NCBI GenBank assembly: GCA_965217935.1
Contig: OZ244581.1
Coordinates: 4,154,001 to 4,218,000 of the forward strand
DNA length: 64,000 bases
Reading direction: 5' to 3'
From: JBBROS01 sp965217935
GTDB lineage: Bacteria > Pseudomonadota > Alphaproteobacteria > Acetobacterales > Acetobacteraceae
In this document: piece after piece, positions 33,506-42,492 of the stretch
How the letters are laid out: every line of letters begins with the position of its first letter
Position numbering within the stretch: the first letter of the stretch is position 1
The notes under the pieces: generated by a model
What the model was told of the DNA's origin: nothing
What the model saw: the letters and a program-made list of their open reading frames with translations, nothing else
Database searches by the model: none
Translations under genes and position numbers: made by a program

Positions 33506-33739
33506 TTAATCGGGTGCGGAAGTCTGGAGGGCGAGGGCGTGCAGCACGCCGCCCATGCGGCCCTGCAGGGCGGCGTAGACCATCTGGTGCTGCTTGACGC
33601 GGGGCTTGCCCTTGAACGCGGCGCTGACCACGGTCGCGGCGTAGTGGTCGCCGTCGCCCGCGAGGTCCTCGATCGTGACCGTCGCGTCGGGCAGGGCCTG
33701 CTTGATCATCGCCTCGATTTCGCTGGCCACCATCGCCAT
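33506..33739 (-). CDS. bolA: BolA-family protein
   Basis: A 77-residue BolA/IbaG-type protein that forms a complex with monothiol glutaredoxins. The KH-like fold is visible: IEAMIKQALPDATVTIEDL, GDHYAATVVSAAFKGKPRV with the conserved His, and the VKQHQMVYAALQGRMGG segment with the conserved His of the Fe-S-linked loop. It lies 3 bp after purL and 12 bp before grxD on the same strand. Whether it serves as an Fe-S carrier or a regulator here cannot be decided from sequence. Confidence 0.93.
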   Translation of the reverse strand: MAMVASEIEAMIKQALPDATVTIEDLAGDGDHYAATVVSAAFKGKPRVKQHQMVYAALQGRMGGVLHALALQTSAPD

Positions 33740-33742
33740 CGC

Positions 33743-35907
<2,165 letters not shown>

Positions 35908-35908
<1 letters not shown>

Positions 35909-36600
35909 CAGGCGGCCAGCGCCATGGCAAGGCCCTCGAACAGCGGCAACCCGTCCGTCCCTCCCAGCAACGGGTCGACCAGGTCCTCCGGATGCGGCAT
36001 CAGCCCCATGACCCGCAGGTTCGGCGACAGGATGCCGGCGATGTGGCGCTGCGACCCGTTCGGGTTCGCGTCCGGGGCCAACCCGCCATCCGCGTCGCAG
36101 TAGCGCAGCGCCACCAGCCCGTCGCCTTCCAACCGGTCAAGCGTCGCCTCGTCGGCGAAGTAGTTGCCGTCGCCGTGGGCCATCGGCGCGCGGAACACCC
36201 CGCCCCGCTCATAATGCTGCGTGAACGGCGTTCCCCGCCGCTCCACGCGCAGGTAGCAGTCCTGGCTCAGGAAGCGCAGCGAGGCGTTGCGCAGCAAGGC
36301 GCCGGGCAGCAGGCCGGCTTCGGTCAGGATCTGAAAGCCGTTGCACACGCCCAGCACATGCCCGCCCCGCCCGGCGTGCTCGCGCACGGCGCGCATGACC
36401 GGGCTTTGCGCCGCCATAGCCCCGCAACGCAGGTAGTCGCCGTGGCTGAACCCGCCCGGCAGCACCACGAGGTCGAGTCCGTCCACCGACGCATCCCGAT
36501 GCCAGACCATCCGCGGCTGCTGCCCGGTGACGCGGCGGAGCGCTGCGGCCATATCGCGCTCCCGGTTCGTTCCCGGGAACACGACGATGCCGGCCTTCAT
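35908..36600 (-). CDS. purQ: Phosphoribosylformylglycinamidine synthase subunit PurQ (glutaminase)
   Basis: The 230-residue class I glutamine amidotransferase of FGAM synthase. It begins MKAGIVVFPGTNRERDMA, has the oxyanion region LPGGFSHGDYLRCGAMA, the nucleophile cysteine in VLGVCNGFQILTEAGLLPGA, and the histidine and glutamate of the triad in LMPHPEDLVDPLLGG. It hydrolyses glutamine and passes ammonia to PurL, which starts one base before its stop ends. A copy of the double-hairpin repeat lies between purQ and the preceding Rap1a-like gene, in the middle of the operon. Confidence 0.97.
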
Positions 36601-36713
36601 CGGCCGGCTAGCGGTCCGATGAAGGCCAGACGCTTTCGTCCGTCATCTGAATCGGCCCACAGAAGCAAGCGCGTGTTCTGACTCATGCCGCATCTCCCGA
36701 TTGTATCAGAGCG

Positions 36714-36821
36714 CTAAGCATCATTTCGCGGGATGGCTCGCCGTCACAACGCGAAAAATGATGCGTCTTCAAAGACTCCTAAGCAGGCATTCGTGGGAAA
36801 AGCCACGAATGCCTGCTTAGG
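36714..36821 (-). repeat. Double-hairpin palindromic repeat, copy D, inside the purine operon
   Basis: Read on the minus strand, this copy starts CCTAAGCAGGCATTCGTGG and pairs with CCACGAATGCCTGCTTAGG, the most perfect stem I of the family. Stem II is GCATCATTTTTCGC with GCGAAATGATGC; the inner hairpin has one mismatch (GCCATC). Its first bases CCTAAG provide the TAA stop of the Rap1a-like gene. It separates that gene from purQ by about 215 bp in an otherwise tight operon, so it may affect expression of purQL-bolA-grxD. Confidence 0.9.
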
Positions 36822-37197
36822 TCCGTTGCCCGCACGGATAGCTCTCGTCCAGCGCCACCAGCACCGCGTGCCCGGCGGGCAGCTTCGCCCGGTCGGGATG
36901 CTTGCGCAGCCACTCCACGAATGATTGCCGAAGCTGCGTGCCCGTCGCCTTCGGCGGGATGCAGGCGTAGCCGGGGAATGCCTTGCCCTGGCGCCCATCG
37001 GCCGGGCGCAACTGCTGGAACAGCCCGGCCGCGTCGGCCACGCCGTTGATGTAGGCGGTGCAGCCCTCGACCTGCCGCGGGTCCTTGTCCATGCACAGCT
37101 TGGCGACCTGCTCGCCAGTCATGTTCGACATCCGCTGCGCCTGGGCGCTGCTTGCGGACGCAATGACGGCGAAGGCGAAAACCAGAAAAGTCTTCAA
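36817..37197 (-). CDS. Secreted Rap1a/Tai-family-like protein in the purine operon
   Basis: A 126-residue protein with a clear signal peptide (MKTFLVFAFAVIASASSAQAQ, given as observed) and a mature part with four cysteines. The pattern GEQVAKLCMDKD, VEGCTAYINGVADAAG, YACIPPKATGTQLRQ, then WLRKHP and ESYPC, resembles the Rap1a/Tai immunity fold (also found in many proteins of unknown role). Its ATG overlaps the purS stop by 4 bases, so it is coupled to purine genes, although a periplasmic protein has no known role in purine synthesis. The last codons run into the palindromic repeat, whose CCTAAG gives the stop. It may be shorter or longer than its ancestral form. Confidence 0.75.
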   Translation of the reverse strand: MKTFLVFAFAVIASASSAQAQRMSNMTGEQVAKLCMDKDPRQVEGCTAYINGVADAAGLFQQLRPADGRQGKAFPGYACIPPKATGTQLRQSFVEWLRKHPDRAKLPAGHAVLVALDESYPCGQRT

Positions 37198-37436
37198 GGC
37201 GCGATCTCCACTTGGAACCGTTCGATGACGGCGTTGGCGAGCAAGCGCCGGCTCATCGCCTCCGCCTGCTCCCGGGCTTCATCGGCATTGGCCGCGTCAA
37301 GTTCCAGCTCGATGACCTTTCCCGCCCGGACCTCGCCGACGCCCTCGAACCCGAGCGTTGCCAACGCATGGCCGATCGCCCGGCCCTGCGGGTCGAGCAC
37401 GCCCGGTTTCAGCATGACGGTGACGATCGCCTTCAC
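37194..37436 (-). CDS. purS: Phosphoribosylformylglycinamidine synthase subunit PurS
   Basis: The 80-residue small subunit that bridges PurL and PurQ. The sequence KAIVTVMLKPGVLDPQGRAI, then ALATLGFEGVGEVRAGK and IELELDAANADEA, is the family standard. The start is GTG overlapping the purC stop as GTGA, a 4-base overlap; an ATG start at the internal Met would remove the first strand. Its own stop overlaps the next gene by 4 bases. It confirms that FGAM synthase here is the three-subunit type. Confidence 0.95.
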   Translation of the reverse strand: MKAIVTVMLKPGVLDPQGRAIGHALATLGFEGVGEVRAGKVIELELDAANADEAREQAEAMSRRLLANAVIERFQVEIAP

Positions 37437-38197
37437 TGCATCAGCTCCGGCCCCTTGAGGTCGTTGTTGCCGGCCTCGGGCAGGATGCCCAAGCGCCGCG
37501 CGACCTCCTGATAGGCCTCCTCGACCTGGCCCAGATCGCGCCGGAACCGGTCCTTGTCGAGCCGCTCGTTCGTCTTGCTGTCCCATAGACGGCAGTTGTC
37601 CGGGCTGATCTCGTCGGCGACGACGATGCGCATGTCGTCCTCCTCCCACAGCCGCCCGAACTCCAGCTTGAAGTCCACCAGCGTGATGCCAACGCCGAGG
37701 AACAGCCCCGAGAGGAAATCGTTCACCCGCAGCGTCAGCGCTACGATGTCGTCCATGTCCGGGGGCGCCGCCCAACTGAAGGCGGTGATGTGCTCCTCGG
37801 CGACCATCGGGTTCTTCAGCGCGTCGTTCTTGTAATAGTATTCGAGGATGCTGCGCGGCAGCCGCGTGCCTTCCGGGATGCCGAGCCGCGTGCTCAGGCT
37901 GCCGGCCGCGACGTTTCGCACCACCACCATCAGCGGGATGATCTCCACCTCGCGGATCAGCTGCTCGCGCATGTTGAGCCGGCGGACGAAGTGCGTCGGC
38001 ACCCCGATCTCGGCCAGCCGAAGCATCAGGTATTCGCTGATGCGGTTGTTCAGCACCCCTTTGCCGGTGATCGTCCCCGTCTTGTCGCCGTTCGCGCTGG
38101 AGGCGTCGTCCTTGAAGTATTGCACGAGGGTGCCGGGTTCAGGTCCTTCAAACAGGACCTTCGCCTTGCCCTCAAAAAGTTGTCGGCGGCGCGCCAT
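37433..38197 (-). CDS. purC: Phosphoribosylaminoimidazole-succinocarboxamide synthase (SAICAR synthetase)
   Basis: A 254-residue ligase that joins CAIR and aspartate with ATP to give SAICAR. The N-terminal LFEGKAKVLFEGPEPGTLVQ and YFKDDASSANGDK, then VPTHFVRRLNMREQLIREV, VVRNVAAGSLSTRLG, LVDFKLEFGR and ADEISPDNCRLWD, are the two family signatures. AGGA precedes the ATG. It heads the operon purC-purS-(Rap1a-like)-purQ-purL-bolA-grxD and is divergent from the TetR-like gene with about 140 bp between. No PurR-type or riboswitch element was recognised upstream. Confidence 0.97.
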   Translation of the reverse strand: MARRRQLFEGKAKVLFEGPEPGTLVQYFKDDASSANGDKTGTITGKGVLNNRISEYLMLRLAEIGVPTHFVRRLNMREQLIREVEIIPLMVVVRNVAAGSLSTRLGIPEGTRLPRSILEYYYKNDALKNPMVAEEHITAFSWAAPPDMDDIVALTLRVNDFLSGLFLGVGITLVDFKLEFGRLWEEDDMRIVVADEISPDNCRLWDSKTNERLDKDRFRRDLGQVEEAYQEVARRLGILPEAGNNDLKGPELMQ

Positions 38198-38334
38198 GGC
38201 CCGTTCCTGTCATTCCCGAGTGGGTGTCGAGGCCAATCGTATAGCAGGGGGGCACGGCGCCCGCCACTTGCCCGCCGGCAAGCACCTGCGGCATACGGCA
38301 ACGCCGGGGCCTGGCGGCTGGCGAACGGCATGGT

Positions 38335-39033
38335 ATGGTGCGCGGCATGGAAACCAACGAATTCGACAAGGCCCTTATCGGCGCCGTGTTCATGCAGGCC
38401 GGGCTGGTCGGGTGGCGTGATGCCACGCTCGTCGATGCCGCGCGGGACGCGGGCCTGGACCTCGCTCGCGTCCGCGCCCGCTTCCCTGCCAAAACCGCCA
38501 TGCTGCTTCGCTTTGGCGTCATAGCGGACCAGGCGGTGCTGGCCGCGGCGCCGCAGCAAGGCACGCCGCGGGAAAAGCTGTTCGACCTTATCATGTCCCG
38601 CTTCGATCAGTTGCAGCAGCACCGCGAAGGCGTGCTCGCCCTCATGCAGTCGCTAAAGACCGATCCCGGGACCGGCATGGTGCTGTATGCCGCTACGCTC
38701 GGCAGCATGCGCTGGCTGCTCGATGCCGCCGGCATCCCGAGCGGCGGCATCGTCGGCCAGTTGCGCGCCCACGGGCTTGCCGCGCTCTGGGCCTACGCCC
38801 TTCGCGCCTGGGAACGCGACGACAGCCCGGACTTGCCTGCCACGATGGCGGCGGTGGACCGCGCGCTCGACCGCGCCATCCAGGCCGAGGGACTGATCCC
38901 CGGCAACCGCCCGGCCCCTGCGGGCGACATCGATGCGCCGATCGCCCCCGAGCCGCCGATGCCTGACCCGCCGCCGCCGGCCGTGCCGGGGCCGACCGCG
39001 GCAGGTGCGAATGACGGCCCGGCCGTGCTATAG
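38335..39033 (+). CDS. TetR/COQ9-like protein upstream of phasin
   Basis: A 232-residue protein whose first 50 residues look like a TetR-type helix-turn-helix (FDKALIGAVFMQAGLVGWRD, then TLVDAARDAGLDLARVRARF), and whose remainder is helical, with TLGSMRWLLDAAG and LAALWAYALRAWERDDSPDL, which also recalls COQ9-related proteins. The last 45 residues are a proline/alanine-rich tail. The first ATG (MVRGMETNEF) and the one four codons later are both possible. It lies 26 bp before the phasin gene on the same strand, so it may regulate storage granule proteins, but a COQ9-like lipid-binding role cannot be excluded. Confidence 0.65.
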   Translation: MVRGMETNEFDKALIGAVFMQAGLVGWRDATLVDAARDAGLDLARVRARFPAKTAMLLRFGVIADQAVLAAAPQQGTPREKLFDLIMSRFDQLQQHREGVLALMQSLKTDPGTGMVLYAATLGSMRWLLDAAGIPSGGIVGQLRAHGLAALWAYALRAWERDDSPDLPATMAAVDRALDRAIQAEGLIPGNRPAPAGDIDAPIAPEPPMPDPPPPAVPGPTAAGANDGPAVL

Positions 39034-39059
39034 ACGTCAGGAAACGTAAGGAGAGCAAA

Positions 39060-39611
39060 ATGTCGGATAGCCCAGAGGATCACGCCAAGGCCGCTGCCGA
39101 CGAAGCGCAGCAGGCGGTCAGGACGGGCATGGACCAGGCGACGTCCTCGGCCCAGGACATGGGCCGGCAGATGATGGACCGCGGCATGGCCAACATGAAC
39201 GAGTTCACCAAGCTGTTCTCCGACATGAAGATGCCGATGATGGGCAACGGCATGGAGATGTTCCTCTCCGCCCAGCGCCGCAACATGGACGTGCTGTCCG
39301 CCGCCAACCGCGTCGCGCTCGAAGGGGCGCAGACCGTCGCCCGCCGCCACATGGAGATCATGCAGCAGACCATGACGGAGATGACCGAGTCGATGCGTGA
39401 CCTCGCCAGCCCGGAAAGCCCGCAGGCCCGGGCCGCCAAGCAGGCGGATATGCTGAAGGTCGCCTACGAACGCGCCGTCGCCCACATCCGCGAGCTCGCC
39501 GACCTGATCCAGCGGTCCAACGACGAGGCGCTTTCCATGCTCAACAAGCGGTTCACCGAGGCGCTGGACGAGGTCAAGCAGCTCGCGGCCAAAGGCGCGT
39601 CCGGCAGCTAG
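39060..39611 (+). CDS. Phasin family protein
   Basis: A 183-residue, almost wholly helical protein of the phasin family; phasins coat polyhydroxyalkanoate granules in the cytoplasm. The phasin core is visible as MEMFLSAQRRNMDVLSAANRVALEG, ARRHMEIMQQTMTEMTESMRD and AYERAVAHIRELADLIQRSN (in parts of at most this length), ending with FTEALDEVKQLA. The N-terminal 60 residues are rich in methionine and glutamine. AAGGAGAGCAAA precedes the ATG. It follows the TetR/COQ9-like gene closely; no PHA synthase gene is in the window. Confidence 0.9.
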   Translation: MSDSPEDHAKAAADEAQQAVRTGMDQATSSAQDMGRQMMDRGMANMNEFTKLFSDMKMPMMGNGMEMFLSAQRRNMDVLSAANRVALEGAQTVARRHMEIMQQTMTEMTESMRDLASPESPQARAAKQADMLKVAYERAVAHIRELADLIQRSNDEALSMLNKRFTEALDEVKQLAAKGASGS

Positions 39612-39638
39612 CGCTTCGACGCATTCAGGGAGTGCGGC

Positions 39639-39716
39639 ATGAGTCGAAGCGCCAGCCTTGTTTGGTGGGCTGATTCAGCCAACGGGCTGACGCGCCCGTT
39701 CGCATCAGGCCACTAG
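39639..39716 (+). CDS. Possible 25-residue leader peptide before the FAD oxidase gene
   Basis: A short frame (MSRSASLVWWADSANGLTRP and five more residues) starts at an ATG with AGGGAG upstream at good spacing, and its TAG directly touches the next ATG (TAGATG). The FAD oxidase gene has no strong ribosome binding site of its own, so translational coupling is plausible. A small inverted repeat GGCTG-ATT-CAGCC lies inside the frame. There is no homology support; it may be chance. Confidence 0.3.
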   Translation: MSRSASLVWWADSANGLTRPFASGH

Positions 39717-40850
39717 ATGCCGGCTCGCGCTCCCGCCGTCGCGATCATCGGCGGCGGGGTCATCGGCAGCGCCATCGCCGCCTGCCTTGCCGAGGGCGGC
39801 GCCGACGTGACCGTCATCGAGCGAGACCCGACCTACGCCCGCGCCTCCTCCGCGCTCTCGGCCAGCTCGATCCGGGTGCAGTTCTCGACCGCGGTGAACA
39901 TCCAACTCTCGCAGTACGGCGTGACGGTCCTCCGCGGCGCCGACGTTGGCCTTCGCGAGCCTGGTTACCTCTACCTCGCGGGCCGGTCCGGCTTGGAGGC
40001 CCTGCAGCAGAACCATGCGATGCAAGCGGCGTGCGGCGCCGAGATCGTCCTGCTCGATGCCCCGGCCTTGTCGGCCCGTTTCCCCTGGCTGTCGCTCGAC
40101 GGCATCGCCGGCGGCGCGCTCGGCCTCGCCGGCGAGGGATGGTTCGACGGCCCGGCCCTGCTGCAGCGCTTCAAGGCGCGGGCCAAGGCTCACGGGGCCG
40201 CCTACCTGCACGCCGAAGCCGCCGGGCTGGACCGGGCCGGCGCCCGGCTCACCGCCGTCCGGCTGCATGACGGCGGCGCCGTTGCCGCAGACTGGATCGT
40301 CAACGCGGCCGGCGCGGGCGCCCGCCACGTTGCCGCCCTGGCCGGCCTTGCCCTGCCGGTCGAGGCCCGCAAGCGCTGCGTCTTCGTGTTCCAATGCCGC
40401 GTCCAATTGCCGGCCTGTCCGCTGGTGATCGACGCCTCCGGCGTCTGGTTCCGCCCCGAGGGCGACCGCTTCCTGGCCGGCTGGTCCCCGCCCGGCGACG
40501 CCGAGGACACCGGCCTCGACGTCGACCACGCGCAATGGGACGAGGTTGTCTGGCCCGCCCTCGCCGCCCGGGTTCCCGCCTTCGAGGCTGTCCGGGTCAG
40601 CAGCGCGTGGGCCGGGCACTACGACTACAACAGCTTCGACCAGAACGCCTTGCTCGGCATCCTGCCCGAGGCGCCCAACTTCGTTTTCGCCAACGGCTTC
40701 AGCGGCCACGGGATGCAGCAATCGCCGGGGGTCGGCCGCGGCATCGCCGAGCTGATCCTGCATGGCGGCTACCGCTCGCTCGACCTCTCGGCGCTCGACG
40801 TCGGCCGCGTCCAGGCCGGCCGCAAGCTGCTCGAACGGAACGTCATCTGA
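39717..40850 (+). CDS. FAD-dependent amine/D-amino acid oxidoreductase (DAO family)
   Basis: A 377-residue flavoprotein of the glycine oxidase/sarcosine dehydrogenase superfamily. The dinucleotide-binding turn VAIIGGGVIGSAIAACLAEG is at residues 7-26, with the acidic end VIERD. The C-terminal NGFSGHGMQQSPGVGRGIAE is the family FAD-contact motif, resembling FOXRED1-type members; WAGHYDYNSFDQNALLG is also typical. No signal peptide, so it is cytoplasmic. The substrate is probably an amino or imino acid. The gene overlaps the start of a mu-crystallin-type gene by 4 bases, so the two probably work on the same compound. Confidence 0.88.
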   Translation: MPARAPAVAIIGGGVIGSAIAACLAEGGADVTVIERDPTYARASSALSASSIRVQFSTAVNIQLSQYGVTVLRGADVGLREPGYLYLAGRSGLEALQQNHAMQAACGAEIVLLDAPALSARFPWLSLDGIAGGALGLAGEGWFDGPALLQRFKARAKAHGAAYLHAEAAGLDRAGARLTAVRLHDGGAVAADWIVNAAGAGARHVAALAGLALPVEARKRCVFVFQCRVQLPACPLVIDASGVWFRPEGDRFLAGWSPPGDAEDTGLDVDHAQWDEVVWPALAARVPAFEAVRVSSAWAGHYDYNSFDQNALLGILPEAPNFVFANGFSGHGMQQSPGVGRGIAELILHGGYRSLDLSALDVGRVQAGRKLLERNVI

Positions 40851-41746
40851 TCCGCGCGTTCGGCGCGGAGGCGGTCACGGCGGCGCTGCCGTTCGAGCGC
40901 CTCGTCCCCGCTTTGCGGCAAGCGTTCGAAACCCCGGCCGCAGCTCCCCAGCGTCATCGCCACGACCTGCCGGGCGGCGCCGCGCTGCTGCTGATGCCGG
41001 CCTGGCAGGGCGATTGGCTCGGGACCAAGATCGTGACGGTCCACCCGGAGAACGCGGCCCGCGGCCTGGACGCGGTGCATTCCAGCTACCTGCTCTCGCG
41101 CGCCTCGACCGGCGAGCCCGTGGCCCTGATCGACGGCGACGCCCTCACCGCCCGGCGCACCGCCGCCGCCTCGGCCCTGGCCGCCTCGTTCCTCTCCCGT
41201 CCCGGCGCCTCGCGCCTGCTCCTGCTCGGGGCCGGCCGCGTCGCCTCGCTGCTGCCCGAGGCGCACCGGGCCGTCCGCCCCATTGCCGACATCATGGTCT
41301 GGAACCGCGGCGCGGCGCGGCGCGACCACCTCGTCGGGTATCTGTGCGCCGCCGGTTTTGAGGCCCGCGCCGTCCACGACCTGCCCCAAGCGGCCGCGGC
41401 GGCGGACATCATCAGTTGCGCCACCCTGTCATCGGCGCCGCTCATCGAAGGCGCCTGGCTCCGCCCCGGCACGCACCTCGACCTGGTCGGCGCCTTCACC
41501 CCCTCGATGCGCGAGGCCGATCCGGCGGCCCTGAACGGCGCCTCCGTCTACGCCGACACGGCGGCAGCCCTCGCCGAATGCGGAGAATTGGCCGGCTGGA
41601 CCGAAGCCCGGCTCGCCGGCACCCTGGCTACCCTCTGCGCGGCCGGATCGGATCGGCATCGCGCGGATGGACGAACCGTCTTCAAGTCGGTCGGCTCCGC
41701 GATTGAGGACCTCGCCGCCGCGGCGATGGTGGCCGAAGCGTTGTAG
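40847..41746 (+). CDS. Ornithine cyclodeaminase / mu-crystallin family protein with a CTG start
   Basis: A 299-residue NAD(P)-dependent enzyme of the family that includes ornithine cyclodeaminase and delta1-pyrroline-2-carboxylate reductase. The N-terminus LIRAFGAEAVTAALPFERLV aligns with the usual MIRxFxAAxVAAALPF start only if CTG is the initiator; CTGA overlaps the upstream stop, and there is no ATG, GTG or TTG nearby in frame. Later blocks are GTKIVTVHPENAARGLDAVH, LIDGDALTARRTAAASALA, the Rossmann turn LLLGAGRVA, and HLDLVGAFTPSMREAD. Beside an amino acid oxidase, a reductase of cyclic imino acids (such as pyrroline-2-carboxylate) is the most natural reading, but ornithine or alanine dehydrogenase-type activities remain possible. 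Confidence 0.85.
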   Translation: MIRAFGAEAVTAALPFERLVPALRQAFETPAAAPQRHRHDLPGGAALLLMPAWQGDWLGTKIVTVHPENAARGLDAVHSSYLLSRASTGEPVALIDGDALTARRTAAASALAASFLSRPGASRLLLLGAGRVASLLPEAHRAVRPIADIMVWNRGAARRDHLVGYLCAAGFEARAVHDLPQAAAAADIISCATLSSAPLIEGAWLRPGTHLDLVGAFTPSMREADPAALNGASVYADTAAALAECGELAGWTEARLAGTLATLCAAGSDRHRADGRTVFKSVGSAIEDLAAAAMVAEAL

Positions 41747-41838
41747 CGCGCTCGTGATGGCACGCCTGTCCGGCGCCGGCGTTACGAGGCGAGGCGCGTC
41801 GCCCGACGCTCCTTGTATCCGAAGCGGAATCCCTATCC

Positions 41839-42396
41839 ATGCGTCTGAATTATTGCCTCGCCCCAGCCCTTGCGGCCTTGCTCCTGGCCGCCAACGCCCA
41901 AGCCCAGGGCACATCCGCCGCGCAGCCGGCTGCGACAAGCACGGCTCCAGCCTCAAGCAAAGCGCTCTCCTCCACCGACAAGCGGTTCCTGCAGCACGCG
42001 GCCCGCGGCGCGGAGTATGAACTGACGATCGCCAAGCTGGCCGAACAAAAAGCGGGGAGCGAGAACGTCAAGCAGTATTCGCAGATGGTCGTCAGCGATC
42101 ATGAGCAGCTCAACAGCCAGTTGCAGCAAGTGGCCGAGAACCACGGCATGCAGCTTCCGACCGACATGACCAGGAAGCAGCAGGAGAAGGCGCGCTACCT
42201 CGAAGGCTTCTCGGGCACGTCGTTCGACCGCGAGTATGAGCGGGAAATCAAGCGCATCAACAAGGAAGACCGCGCCGACCTGCGCAAGGAGATCAAGTCC
42301 ACCAATGATCCGTCCGTGAAAGCCTTCGCGCGGAAGATGCAGGAGGCCGATGCCAAGCACCAGAAGATGGCGCAGCAACTGAGCAGCGGCAGTTAA
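41839..42396 (+). CDS. DUF4142 secreted protein
   Basis: A 185-residue protein with a signal peptide (LNYCLAPALAALLLAANAQA), an alanine/serine/threonine-rich linker and a helical DUF4142 domain: DKRFLQHAARGAEYELTIAKL, KQYSQMVVSDHEQLNSQL (ferritin-like helices), and DPSVKAFARKMQEADAKHQKM. DUF4142 proteins are periplasmic and common in alphaproteobacteria; their role is not established, although stress links have been proposed. No partner gene is apparent; the antiporter gene follows after about 95 bp. Confidence 0.88.
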   Translation: MRLNYCLAPALAALLLAANAQAQGTSAAQPAATSTAPASSKALSSTDKRFLQHAARGAEYELTIAKLAEQKAGSENVKQYSQMVVSDHEQLNSQLQQVAENHGMQLPTDMTRKQQEKARYLEGFSGTSFDREYEREIKRINKEDRADLRKEIKSTNDPSVKAFARKMQEADAKHQKMAQQLSSGS

Positions 42397-42492
42397 GGCA
42401 ACACAAACGGCGTCGTAAAGCCAGGGAACCTGGGCACGCCGATCCGGTTGAACGCTTTCGCCAATCACTAAAGCGGTACCGGAGCCTGACGC

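Noticed and set aside
40394..40846. A long N-terminal extension of the mu-crystallin-type gene
   Set aside because: The extra 151 codons lie inside the oxidase gene and read as Arg/Pro-rich shadow; similarity begins only at the CTG at 40847.
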